NCBI RefSeq assembly: GCF_030462475.1
Contig: NZ_JASMRZ010000014.1
Span: 1 to 64,000 of the forward strand
Reading direction: 5' to 3'
DNA from: Variovorax sp. CAN15
Lineage (GTDB): Bacteria; Pseudomonadota; Gammaproteobacteria; Burkholderiales; Burkholderiaceae_C
Length of the DNA stretch: 64,000 nt
A program made the position numbers and the translations under genes. Shown here in pieces: positions 1 to 8,090 of this stretch (position 1 is its first letter; each line of letters opens with the position of its first letter). The notes under the pieces are model-generated. The model did no database searches, was not told the DNA's origin, and saw only the letters and a program-made list of their open reading frames with translations.

Positions 1-495
1 ATCCTGTTCCCCGGCACGCCGCTGCACGTGACGGCCTCGCCATGGCTGCCGTTGCACCTGGCGCTGGGCATCGCCTCGTACGGCCTGTTCGGCGCCGCCG
101 TGGTGCATGCCTGGCTGATCACCCGCGCCGAAAAGCAGATCCGGCTGGCCACCGCCGAGCCGCAGGGCGGCGTGCCGCTGCTCACGCTCGAACGGCTCAC
201 CTTCCGTTTCGTCACCGCCGGCTTCGTGCTGCTGTCGGCCACGCTGCTGGCCGGGCTGCTCTTCAGCGAGCAGCTGTACGGGCTGGCCGGCCGTGCCTGG
301 AAGTGGGACCACAAGACCATCTTCTCGGTGCTCGCCTGGATCACCTTCGCGATCCTGCTGATCGGCCGGGCCCGCTTCGGCTGGCGCGGGCGCACCGCGC
401 GCCGCGTGCTCTATGCCGGCTCGGCGCTGCTGCTGCTGGCCTACGTCGGTTCGCGCTTCGTGCTCGAAGTGGTTCTCGCGCGCCCCCCCGTCTGA
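1..495 (+). CDS. ypjD: Cytochrome c assembly/YpjD-like inner membrane protein, C-terminal part
   Basis: The reading frame is open from the first base of the window, so the N-terminus lies outside; 164 residues are visible. The visible part has at least four hydrophobic segments and a WKWDHKTIFSVLAW block followed by IGRARFGWRG, which resembles the C-terminal half of the CcsA/ResC/YpjD membrane family (haem-handling or cytochrome c assembly-like proteins). The GTG at base 28 is only an internal possible start. One base separates its stop from the next small gene. In Comamonadaceae this gene commonly sits between ffh and pilS, which agrees with the order here. The precise function of YpjD proteins is not established; family assignment is fairly safe, substrate is not. 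Confidence 0.75.
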   Translation: MLFPGTPLHVTASPWLPLHLALGIASYGLFGAAVVHAWLITRAEKQIRLATAEPQGGVPLLTLERLTFRFVTAGFVLLSATLLAGLLFSEQLYGLAGRAWKWDHKTIFSVLAWITFAILLIGRARFGWRGRTARRVLYAGSALLLLAYVGSRFVLEVVLARPPV

Positions 496-496
496 A

Positions 497-754
497 ATGA
501 AATACCTCCTCGTCCTCGCGGTGCTCTGGGTCGCGATCTGGCTCTGGCGCAAGAACCGGCGCGAAGAAATGCGGGACGCCATGCGCGAGCGAACAGCCAA
601 GGCACAACGCAAGCCCGCACCGGCCGGACCACCGCAGGCGATGGTGCGCTGCGCACACTGCGGACTGCACCTGCCGGCCACCGAAGCCGTCGCCGGCCCA
701 GGCGGCGCGGTCTACTGCAGCACCGCGCACCGCGAAGCAGCCGCCAGGCAATGA
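497..754 (+). CDS. PP0621-like small membrane-anchored zinc-ribbon protein
   Basis: An 85-residue protein with one N-terminal hydrophobic segment (residues 2-16), a basic Arg/Lys-rich stretch, then a putative zinc site C-x2-C (RCAHCG) paired with a later C-x3-H (YCSTAHR). This is the layout of the PP0621 family of short proteins of unknown function. The ATG lies one base after the upstream stop, and its own stop overlaps the pilS ATG (ATGA), so it is probably translated with pilS. A possible role in pilus regulation is suggested only by position. Confidence 0.7.
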   Translation: MKYLLVLAVLWVAIWLWRKNRREEMRDAMRERTAKAQRKPAPAGPPQAMVRCAHCGLHLPATEAVAGPGGAVYCSTAHREAAARQ

Positions 755-2448
755 GCACACCCCTCTGGTCGCGCGGCGAGCCGGTCACCGACTGGGACGT
801 GCTCGACCAGGGCCCGGCCGAAAGCTCCGCGCTGGGCAGGCTCTGGCGCGGCTTCATGGGGGCGCGCTGCTTCGTCGCGCTGGTGCTGGTGCTGCTGCAG
901 GGCGTGGCCTTCGCGATCGGGCAGACGATGCAGACGGCAGCCATCGCCGTCTCAGCCCTCTACCTGGCCGCGACCTGGCTGGGCATGCGCTACTCGCGCT
1001 TCCAGCCGCCGATCCGCGGCTTCACCACACCGTGGCTGATGACCATCGGCATCGACCTGGCGGCCTTCACCGCGCTGCAGGTGCTGCAGGGCGGCAACGT
1101 CAACTACACGCCGCTCTTCGCGCTGCCGGTGCTCATGAGCGCGGTGCTGGGCAGCATGATCGTGAGCCTGGGCACCACCGCCAGCGTCACGCTGCTGCTG
1201 CTGGCCGACGCGGGCTGGCACTGGCTGCAGCAGCCGGTTGATTCGTCGCCGCGCTTCGTGCAGGCGGCGCTCACCGGAACCGGCTTCTTCGTGGTGGCGC
1301 TGCTCGCCCACGAAATGGCCCGCCGGCTCGCGCGCGAGGAAGCGGTGGCGCAGCGCAACCGCAGCAGCGCGCAGATGCAGGCGCAGGTCAACGACCTGGT
1401 GATCGAGACGCTGAGCGAAGGCGTGCTGGTGATCGACGCCGAAGGCCTGGTGCACGCAGCGAACCCGGCGGCCGACGCCATCCTCGGCCAGGGCCTGGCC
1501 AGGCTGACGCTGCCCTTCCCGCTGCATGCCCAGCCTGCCTGGCATGCACTCGCAGCTCTGGCGCGCCAGACCTTCGCGCGCCGGGCGCCGCAGACCGAGG
1601 AAATCCCGGTGGCGCAGACGCGCGGCGCGGCGCGCGAGGTGCGCGTGCGCACACGGCTCACGCCCACCAGCGAGAAGCGCGCGGACAGCCTGTGCGTGAT
1701 GTTCCTGCAGGACCTGCGCGAGCTCGAGGCCCGCATCCGCACCGAGAAGCTGGCGGCAATGGGCCGCATGTCGGCGGCCGTGGCCCACGAGATCCGCAAT
1801 CCGCTGGCCGCCATCACGCAGGCCAGCGCGCTGCTCAACGAAGACCTGACCGACCCGGCGCACCGCAAGCTCACGAGCATGGTTCAGCACAACGCGCAGC
1901 GCCTCGCGCGCATCGTGGACGACGTGCTCGACGTCTCCCGCGCGCGCCAGCAGCGCGTGCTCTCGCTGGGCGAGCAGCTGGTGCTCGACCCGGCCGTGCA
2001 GGTGCTGGCCGAGGAATGGGTGCGCCAGACGCAGCGCAAGGGCGTGCTGGTGTCGCTCGATGCGGCCGCGAGCGAGGTGCGCTTCGACGCCGAGCACCTG
2101 CGCCGCCTGATCGTGAACCTGCTGGACAACGCATCGCGCTACGCCAGCACGCGCGAAGGCGCGATCCAGGTGCTGACCGCGATGCAGCGAGGCGGCGTCG
2201 CCCGGCCGAGCCTGATGGTGTGGAGCGACGGCGCGCCGCTCGAGCCCGCGGTGCAGCGGCACCTGTTCGAGCCCTTCTTCTCCTCCGAGAGCCGCTCCAG
2301 CGGGCTGGGCCTTTTCCTGTGCCGTGAGCTGTGCCGGCGGCATGGCGCCACCATCGGCTACGAGCGCCGCGCGCTGGTGCCGGGCGGGCCGGAGGGCAAC
2401 GAATTCTTCGTCAGCTTCGCCCCCAGCGAAAACCGGCTGACACAATAG
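751..2448 (+). CDS. pilS: Sensor histidine kinase PilS of the type IV pilus two-component system
   Basis: A 565-residue membrane kinase. Residues about 35-190 form six hydrophobic segments, as in PilS, followed by a PAS-like region (about 205-310). The dimerisation H-box AAVAHEIRNPL has the phospho-acceptor His at residue 346. The ATP-binding domain carries an N-box (LIVNLLDNASRYA) and a G-box (SGLGLFLCREL). PilS phosphorylates PilR to activate sigma-54 transcription of the pilin gene. The start overlaps the previous stop by ATGA, and pilR follows six bases after the stop. The kinase motifs are intact; the pilus-specific name rests on the six-segment input domain and the adjacent NtrC-type regulator. 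Confidence 0.9.
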   Translation: MSTPLWSRGEPVTDWDVLDQGPAESSALGRLWRGFMGARCFVALVLVLLQGVAFAIGQTMQTAAIAVSALYLAATWLGMRYSRFQPPIRGFTTPWLMTIGIDLAAFTALQVLQGGNVNYTPLFALPVLMSAVLGSMIVSLGTTASVTLLLLADAGWHWLQQPVDSSPRFVQAALTGTGFFVVALLAHEMARRLAREEAVAQRNRSSAQMQAQVNDLVIETLSEGVLVIDAEGLVHAANPAADAILGQGLARLTLPFPLHAQPAWHALAALARQTFARRAPQTEEIPVAQTRGAAREVRVRTRLTPTSEKRADSLCVMFLQDLRELEARIRTEKLAAMGRMSAAVAHEIRNPLAAITQASALLNEDLTDPAHRKLTSMVQHNAQRLARIVDDVLDVSRARQQRVLSLGEQLVLDPAVQVLAEEWVRQTQRKGVLVSLDAAASEVRFDAEHLRRLIVNLLDNASRYASTREGAIQVLTAMQRGGVARPSLMVWSDGAPLEPAVQRHLFEPFFSSESRSSGLGLFLCRELCRRHGATIGYERRALVPGGPEGNEFFVSFAPSENRLTQ

Positions 2449-2453
2449 CGCCC

Positions 2454-4031
2454 GTGAGTACCCCCCCCTCTTCTTCCAGCCAGCGGCCAGCGCAGATCCT
2501 GGTCATCGACGACGAGCCCGACCTGCGCACGCTGTACGAACTGACGCTGCTGCGCGAGGGCTATCGCGTGGAGGCGGCAGGCAGCGTCTCGGAAGCCTGG
2601 CAGCACCTGGAGGCCGCGCGCTTCGACGCGGTGATCACCGACATGCGGCTGCCCGACGGACAGGGCATGGAGATCATCCACCGCATCCAGAAAGACCAGC
2701 GCAGCGAGCGCTGCGTGGTGATGACGGCCTACGGCTCCGCCGAGAACGCGGTCGAAGCACTGAAGGCCGGCGCCTTCGACTACCTCACCAAGCCGGTCGA
2801 CCTGAAGCAGTTCCGCGCGGTCGTGGCTTCCGCCGTGCAGGCGCGAACGGCACCTCAGCCGGCGGCCAAGGCCGCGCAGGCCGTCCCCTCGAATGCTGGC
2901 AATGCCGCTGGCGAGGCGGCACCGGTCACGTCCGGCACCGGCATCGCCGCGCTCGACCGCCTCGTGGGCGAATCGGAGCCGATGCGGCTGGTCAAGTCGC
3001 GCATCGCCAAGGTGGCGCGCGGCATGGCGCCGGTGCTGGTGCGCGGCGAGTCGGGCACCGGCAAGGAACTGGTCGCGCGCGCGGTGCATGCCTGCAGCCA
3101 GCGCAGCGAAGGCCCGTTCGTCGCGGTGAACTGCGGCGCGATTCCCGAGAACCTGCTCGAGGCCGAGTTCTTCGGCGCGAAGAAGGGCTCCTACACCGGC
3201 TCCTCGCAGGACCGCGACGGCTACTTCCAGGCCGCGCGCGGCGGCACGCTCTTTCTCGACGAGATCGGCGACCTGCCGCTGGCCATGCAGTCGAAGCTCC
3301 TGCGCGCGATCCAGGAGCGCAGCGTGCGCTCGATCGGCTCGACGCAGGAAGATGCCGTCGACGTGCGCATCGTCAGCGCCACCCACAAGGACCTGCACGC
3401 CGAGGTGCAGGCCGGGCGCTTCCGACAAGACCTTTTCTACCGCCTCAACGTGATCGAGATCGCGGTGCCCGCGCTGCGCGACCGCCGCGAGGACCTGCCC
3501 GCGCTGTGCAGCGCCCTGCTCTCGCGCATCGCGCAGGACGGGGGCCTGCCGGTGCCGCACCTGTCGGACGAGCTGCTGCGCCGCCTCGCGCAGCATCCGC
3601 TGAACGGCAACGTGCGCGAACTCGAAAACCTGCTGCACCGCGCGGTGGCGCTGAACGATGGCGACGAGCTGCATCTGGATTTGATGGGCGGCTTCACGGC
3701 CGCGGCCGAAGCTGCTGCGTCTTCCACGCCGGCGCCGCTGTCGCCCATCGGTGCCGAGGCACTGGCAGTGCCGGCACCGGCGCCGAGCGCACCAGTGGTG
3801 GCACCGCCCAAGGCCGCACCGCCGCCGCTGCCTTCCGACCTGCAGGCCTACCTCGACCAGCAGGAACGCGAAATTCTCGTGCGCGCGCTGCACGAGAGCG
3901 GCTTCAACCGCACCGCGGCCGCCGCGCGGCTCGGCATGAGCCTGCGCCAGATCCGCTACCGCATCGCGCGGCTGGGCATCACCACGCCCAACGGCGACGA
4001 TGGCGCGAGCAGCAGCCATGCCGACGAGTGA
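2454..4031 (+). CDS. pilR: Sigma-54-dependent response regulator PilR
   Basis: About 525 residues from a GTG start. Domain order is receiver (phospho-acceptor Asp63 in ITDMRLPDG), AAA+ sigma-54 activation domain with Walker A GESGTGKE (198-205) and a GGTLFLDEIGDLP Walker B region, an Ala/Pro-rich linker, and a Fis-type helix-turn-helix (FNRTAAAARLGMSLRQIRYRIARLGI). The receiver-plus-AAA+ layout after pilS makes PilR the best call. The sigma-54-contacting loop, normally GAFTGA and usually GSFTGA in PilR, reads GSYTGS here. A TG-A-CACAAT extended -10-like sequence (2438-2446) ends seven bases before the GTG, so a separate short-leader or leaderless transcript is possible. The end overlaps ampD. 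Confidence 0.9.
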   Translation: MSTPPSSSSQRPAQILVIDDEPDLRTLYELTLLREGYRVEAAGSVSEAWQHLEAARFDAVITDMRLPDGQGMEIIHRIQKDQRSERCVVMTAYGSAENAVEALKAGAFDYLTKPVDLKQFRAVVASAVQARTAPQPAAKAAQAVPSNAGNAAGEAAPVTSGTGIAALDRLVGESEPMRLVKSRIAKVARGMAPVLVRGESGTGKELVARAVHACSQRSEGPFVAVNCGAIPENLLEAEFFGAKKGSYTGSSQDRDGYFQAARGGTLFLDEIGDLPLAMQSKLLRAIQERSVRSIGSTQEDAVDVRIVSATHKDLHAEVQAGRFRQDLFYRLNVIEIAVPALRDRREDLPALCSALLSRIAQDGGLPVPHLSDELLRRLAQHPLNGNVRELENLLHRAVALNDGDELHLDLMGGFTAAAEAAASSTPAPLSPIGAEALAVPAPAPSAPVVAPPKAAPPPLPSDLQAYLDQQEREILVRALHESGFNRTAAAARLGMSLRQIRYRIARLGITTPNGDDGASSSHADE

Positions 4032-4629
4032 AGAAGCCCCCGCGGCGCCCGGCGACGCACTCTGGCAGGCCGGCTGGTACCGCTTCGCGAAGGCGCTGCC
4101 CTCGCCCAATTTCGGGCCCCGGCCGCAGGGCGCGCAGATCGACCTCATCGTGCTGCACTCGATCAGCCTGCCACCCGGCGAGTACGGCGGCGATGCGGTG
4201 CAGCGGCTCTTCACAAACCGGCTCGACTGGGACGCGCACCCCTACTTCCAGTCGATTCGCGGGCTGGAGGTTTCGTCGCACTTCTACGTGCGGCGCAACG
4301 GCGAACTCTGGCAGTTCGTGAGCTGCGACGACCGCGCCTGGCATGCGGGCGTGTCGTCCTGGCGTGGCCGCGGCAACTGCAACGACGACTCCATCGGTAT
4401 CGAGCTCGAGGGCCTGGAAGGCCAGCCCTTCGAAGAGCCGCAATACGAGACGCTCGCCAGCCTGTGCGCCGCCGTCGCGCAGCACTTTCCGGTCGCGCAC
4501 ATCGCCGGCCACGAGCACATCGCGCCGGGCCGCAAGCAGGACCCGGGCACCGGCTTCGACTGGCGCCTGCTGCGCGAACAGCTCGGCTGGAATCCACAGA
4601 TGTTTCCCGAGCAGGTGATCCGGCGCTAA
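4018..4629 (+). CDS. ampD: 1,6-anhydro-N-acetylmuramyl-L-alanine amidase AmpD
   Basis: A 203-residue cytoplasmic zinc amidase that removes the stem peptide from anhydro-muropeptides during cell-wall recycling. With this start the family zinc ligands are His47 (IVLHSISLP), His165 and Asp175 (GHEHIAPGRKQDPG), and the SIGIELEG segment supplies the conserved Glu. There is no signal peptide, consistent with AmpD rather than a periplasmic AmiD. The ATG at 4018 overlaps the 3' end of pilR by 14 bases; an alternative ATG at 4000 adds six residues, and neither has a strong ribosome site. It works with Mpl, also encoded in this window. A T-run follows the stop, but no clear hairpin. Confidence 0.93.
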   Translation: MPTSEEAPAAPGDALWQAGWYRFAKALPSPNFGPRPQGAQIDLIVLHSISLPPGEYGGDAVQRLFTNRLDWDAHPYFQSIRGLEVSSHFYVRRNGELWQFVSCDDRAWHAGVSSWRGRGNCNDDSIGIELEGLEGQPFEEPQYETLASLCAAVAQHFPVAHIAGHEHIAPGRKQDPGTGFDWRLLREQLGWNPQMFPEQVIRR

Positions 4630-4850
4630 TTTTTTTCAATCGCGCAGCGCCTTGCGATGCGCCGCTCCCGCGCCGCAGCAAAGAGAAAGTTTCAGGCGCG
4701 CAATGCAGCAACCATGCGCCCTGCAGGCCCAAATCGGCCTGCAAGCCACGGCTCATGCGGGTTGCGGGACCATGGACCAGTATTCATGGGGCATCTCTGC
4801 AGGTGTTCTATTGCGGAAGTAATACCGGCAATCCTTGTATCCATTAGAAA
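4630..4850. other. Gene-free stretch between ampD and the nrdA control region
   Basis: No open frame with protein-like composition is visible here. The T-rich run at 4630-4637 directly follows ampD. A perfect 7-bp inverted repeat, GCAGGCC/GGCCTGC at 4723-4729 and 4736-4742, forms a short hairpin without a following T-run. Composition is less GC-rich than the neighbouring genes, as expected for an untranslated regulatory region. Confidence 0.5.
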
Positions 4851-4866
4851 ACGCTACATCTAGTGG
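4851..4866 (+). promoter_or_regulatory. NrdR box 1 (upstream)
   Basis: The sequence ACGCTACATCTAGTGG matches the NrdR consensus core (C-w-A-t-A-T-a-T-w-G) as CTACATCTAG at 4854-4863. It ends one base before the predicted -35 element. Its core lies exactly 32 bp upstream of the core of box 2, the three-helical-turn spacing typical of paired NrdR boxes. Confidence 0.8.
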
Positions 4867-4867
4867 G

Positions 4868-4896
4868 TTGTATGCCCCCTGCACCCTAGATATAGT
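4868..4896 (+). promoter_or_regulatory. Predicted sigma-70 promoter of nrdA
   Basis: A -35 element TTGTAT (4868-4873) and a -10 element TATAGT (4891-4896) are separated by the ideal 17 bp. The -10 lies inside NrdR box 2 and the -35 immediately follows box 1, so NrdR binding would block RNA polymerase. Transcription should start near 4903, giving a leader of roughly 75 nt before nrdA. Confidence 0.75.
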
Positions 4897-4898
4897 GT
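4883..4898 (+). promoter_or_regulatory. NrdR box 2 (over the -10)
   Basis: The sequence ACCCTAGATATAGTGT contains the core CTAGATATAG at 4886-4895, a near-perfect NrdR box. It covers the predicted -10 element. Together with box 1 it forms the standard two-site operator through which the ATP/dATP-sensing repressor NrdR controls ribonucleotide reductase genes; nrdR itself is not in the window. Confidence 0.85.
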
Positions 4899-4979
4899 CC
4901 TCCGTCCGGCCCCATACACCGGCGCGGCGCCGGGCCAGGTGCCGCCATCCAACAAGAATTGCCAACCGAGAGGAAGCGA

Positions 4980-7898
4980 ATGCAAACAGCCCTGAACCCC
5001 CAATCGACCCCGCGTGCCGTTCCCTCCACGCCATTGCAACAGCAGCGAGACACTGCTGGCTCCCCCGCCGGCCAGAACCTGGCCCACTACCAGATCATCC
5101 GCCGCAACGGCGCCGTCGTGCCCTTCGAGCCGAACAAGATCGCCATCGCGATGATGAAGGCCTTCCTGGCCGTGCACGGCACGCAGGGCGCGGCTTCGGC
5201 CAGCGTTCGCGAGACGGTGGACGTGCTCACGCAGGGCGTGATCCGCGCGCTGGTGCGTTCGCGTCCGGGCGGCGGCACCTTCCACATCGAGGACGTGCAG
5301 GACCAGGTCGAACTCGGCCTGATGCGCGGCGGCCACCATGAGATCGCCCGCGCCTACGTGCTGTACCGCGAACGCCGCACGCAGGAACGCTCGAAGCAGG
5401 GCGAGCAGGAAGTGCCGGCCGCTCCCGCGCTGCATGTGCTGGACAAGGGCGAGCTGGTCGCGCTCGACCTGAACGAGCTCAAGAGCCTGATCGAGTCGGC
5501 CTGCGAAGGCCTGGGCGACAGCATCACGGCCGCCCCCATCGTCGCCGAGACGATGCGCAACCTGTACGACGGCGTGCCGCTCGACGAGGTCTACAAGGCC
5601 TCGATCCTGGCGGCCCGCACGCTGATCGAGAAAGACCCCGACTACACCTTCGCCACTGCACGCCTGCTGCTGCACACGATCTTCAAGGAGATCGTCGGCC
5701 GCGAAGTGATGCCTGCCGAGCGCGCCACCGCGTACGCCGACTACTTCCCGCAGTTCATCAAGAAGGGCGTGGACAACGACCTGCTCGACGAGAAGCTGCT
5801 GCAGTACGACCTGCCCCGCCTGGGCGCGGCGCTGAAGGCCGAGCGCGACAACCAGTTCGACTACCTGGGCCTGCAGACCCTGTACGACCGCTACTTCCTG
5901 CACGTGCGCAAGACCCGCATCGAGCTGCCGCAGGCCTTCTTCATGCGCGTGGCCATGGGCCTGTCGCTGAACGAAATCGACCGCGAAGCCCGCGCCATCG
6001 AGTTCTATGAAGTGCTGTCGTCGTTCGACTTCATGTCGAGCACGCCCACGCTGTTCAACGCCGGCACGCTGCGCTCGCAGCTGTCGAGCTGCTACCTGAC
6101 CACCGTGCCCGACGACCTGGACGGCATCTACGAGTCGATCAAGGAAAACGCGCTGCTGTCGAAGTTCGCCGGCGGCCTGGGCAACGACTGGACCCGCGTT
6201 CGCGCGCTCGGCAGCCACATCAAGGGCACGAACGGCGAATCGCAGGGCGTGGTGCCCTTCCTGAAGGTGGTGAACGACACGGCCGTGGCCGTGAACCAGG
6301 GCGGCAAGCGCAAGGGTGCCGTCTGCACGTACCTGGAAACCTGGCACCTCGACATCGAGGAGTTCCTGGAGCTGCGCAAGAACACCGGCGACGACCGCCG
6401 CCGCACGCACGACATGAACACGGCCAATTGGATCCCCGACCTGTTCATGCGCCGCGTGATGGAAAAGGGCACCTGGACGCTGTTCTCGCCCTCCAACGTG
6501 CCCGACCTGCACGACCTGTTCGGCGCCGAGTTCGAGAAGGCCTACGTCGCCTACGAGGAAAAGGCTGCCCGTGGCGAGATCAAGCCCGCGCGCACCATCC
6601 AGGCGACCGACCTGTGGCGCAAGATGCTCACGATGCTGTTCGAGACCGGCCACCCCTGGATCACGTTCAAGGACGCCTGCAACGTGCGCTCGCCCCAGCA
6701 GCACGCCGGCGTGGTGCACTCGTCGAACCTCTGCACCGAGATCACGCTGAACACCAGCGACACCGAAACCGCCGTGTGCAACCTGGGTTCGGTGAACCTG
6801 CTGCAGCATCTGAAGGACGGCAAGGTCGACCAGGAAAAGCTCAAGAAGACGATCTCCACGGCGATGCGCATGCTCGACAACGTGATCGACATCAACTACT
6901 ACGCCGTGAAGAAGGCGCGCGACTCGAACCTGCGCCACCGTCCGGTCGGCCTGGGCCTGATGGGCTTCCAGGACGCGCTGTACGAACTGCGCATTCCCTA
7001 CGCCTCGCAGGAAGCCGTGCAGTTCGCCGACGAGTCGATGGAAGCCATCTGCTACCACGCCTACTGGGCCTCGACCGAACTGGCCCGCGAACGCGGCAAG
7101 TACTCGAGCTACAAGGGCTCGCTGTGGGACAAGGGCATCCTGCCCATCGACTCGCTCGACCTGCTGGAAAAGGCACGCGGCGGCTACGTCGAGGTCGACC
7201 GCTCGGCCACCCTCGACTGGGACGCGCTGCGCCAGAAGATCAAGGCCGACGGCATGCGCAATTCGAACTGCGTGGCCATCGCCCCGACCGCGACCATCTC
7301 GAACATCATCGGCGTGGACGCTTCGATCGAGCCCTGCTTCGGCAACCTCTCGGTCAAGTCGAACCTGTCGGGCGAGTTCACCGTGATCAACCACTACCTG
7401 GTGCGCGACCTGAAGCGCCTGGGCCTGTGGGACGACGTGATGGTCATGGACCTGAAGCACTTCGACGGTTCGCTGCGTCCGATCGACCGCGTGCCGCAGG
7501 ACGTGAAGGCGCTCTACGCCACCGCGTTCGAAGTGGAAACCACGTGGCTGGTGGAAGCCGCCGCGCGTCGCCAGAAGTGGATCGACCAGGCGCAGTCGCT
7601 GAACATCTACATGGCCGGCGCATCGGGCAAGAAGCTCGACGACACCTACAAGCTCGCATGGCTGCGCGGCCTGAAGACCACCTACTACCTGCGCACGCAG
7701 AGCGCGACGCACGCCGAGAAGTCGACGGTGCAGTCGGGCCGCCTCAACGCGGTGTCGTCGGGCAGCGAGTCATCCGCTTCCGGCATGAGCGCGCTCGAAG
7801 CCGCTGCTGCCGCTGCAAAGGCCCAGATGAGCGCGATCCCCGCCACCGACATCGCGTTTTGCGGCGTGGACGATCCGACCTGCGAAGCGTGCCAATAA
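4980..7898 (+). CDS. nrdA: Class Ia ribonucleoside-diphosphate reductase, alpha subunit
   Basis: A 972-residue NrdA that reduces ribonucleoside diphosphates to deoxyribonucleotides. The N-terminus carries an ATP-cone allosteric domain (about 40-135, YQIIRRNGAVVPFEPNKIA). Active-site cysteines are seen in LSSCYL, NLCTEI and AVCNLGS, and the mobile C-terminal redox pair in TCEACQ at the very end. The length exceeds the 761 residues of the E. coli protein because of an N-terminal extension and loops. The ATG at 4980 is preferred because GAGAGGAAG sits just upstream; an in-frame TTG at 4959 lacks such a site. The gene is followed by nrdB after 192 bp containing a large inverted repeat, and is controlled by the NrdR box pair upstream. 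Confidence 0.97.
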   Translation: MQTALNPQSTPRAVPSTPLQQQRDTAGSPAGQNLAHYQIIRRNGAVVPFEPNKIAIAMMKAFLAVHGTQGAASASVRETVDVLTQGVIRALVRSRPGGGTFHIEDVQDQVELGLMRGGHHEIARAYVLYRERRTQERSKQGEQEVPAAPALHVLDKGELVALDLNELKSLIESACEGLGDSITAAPIVAETMRNLYDGVPLDEVYKASILAARTLIEKDPDYTFATARLLLHTIFKEIVGREVMPAERATAYADYFPQFIKKGVDNDLLDEKLLQYDLPRLGAALKAERDNQFDYLGLQTLYDRYFLHVRKTRIELPQAFFMRVAMGLSLNEIDREARAIEFYEVLSSFDFMSSTPTLFNAGTLRSQLSSCYLTTVPDDLDGIYESIKENALLSKFAGGLGNDWTRVRALGSHIKGTNGESQGVVPFLKVVNDTAVAVNQGGKRKGAVCTYLETWHLDIEEFLELRKNTGDDRRRTHDMNTANWIPDLFMRRVMEKGTWTLFSPSNVPDLHDLFGAEFEKAYVAYEEKAARGEIKPARTIQATDLWRKMLTMLFETGHPWITFKDACNVRSPQQHAGVVHSSNLCTEITLNTSDTETAVCNLGSVNLLQHLKDGKVDQEKLKKTISTAMRMLDNVIDINYYAVKKARDSNLRHRPVGLGLMGFQDALYELRIPYASQEAVQFADESMEAICYHAYWASTELARERGKYSSYKGSLWDKGILPIDSLDLLEKARGGYVEVDRSATLDWDALRQKIKADGMRNSNCVAIAPTATISNIIGVDASIEPCFGNLSVKSNLSGEFTVINHYLVRDLKRLGLWDDVMVMDLKHFDGSLRPIDRVPQDVKALYATAFEVETTWLVEAAARRQKWIDQAQSLNIYMAGASGKKLDDTYKLAWLRGLKTTYYLRTQSATHAEKSTVQSGRLNAVSSGSESSASGMSALEAAAAAAKAQMSAIPATDIAFCGVDDPTCEACQ

Positions 7899-7932
7899 CG
7901 CGTCGATGCTCGCGACTGTGAATCAGTGAGGT

Positions 7933-7996
7933 GCATGCGAAAAATCGCGCGACGCTCATTCAATGAAGCCATTGACTGACATCGCGCGATGCATGC
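7933..7996 (+). repeat. Long interrupted palindrome between nrdA and nrdB
   Basis: Outer arms GCATGC (7933-7938) and ATCGCGCGA (7944-7952) pair with TCGCGCGAT (7982-7990) and GCATGC (7991-7996), leaving a five-base A-rich bulge (GAAAA) on one side. Inside is a second stem, TCAATG (7960-7965) with CATTGA (7970-7975) around an AAGC tetraloop, extended by TCA/TGA beyond one mismatch. The element could fold into a strong RNA structure in the nrdAB transcript and modulate NrdA:NrdB stoichiometry by processing, attenuation or mRNA protection. No T-run follows, so it is not a simple terminator. Confidence 0.75.
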
Positions 7997-8090
7997 GAGC
8001 AACATAACAACCACATAAATGGCGTGCGATGTGAACGAGCACTTTGCAACTCACATCGTTACTCCGATAATTTGAGCATTGGATTTTTCT

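Noticed and set aside
952..2445. A 497-codon open frame antisense to pilS
   Set aside because: High-GC third-position shadow: composition is His/Arg/Gln-rich and lacks any domain, while the opposite strand encodes an intact kinase.
4723..4742. Terminator after ampD
   Set aside because: The GCAGGCC/GGCCTGC hairpin has no following T-run and lies almost 100 bp past the stop.
4860..7712. A 950-codon open frame antisense to nrdA
   Set aside because: Shadow frame without recognisable motifs; the sense strand holds all ribonucleotide reductase active-site residues.
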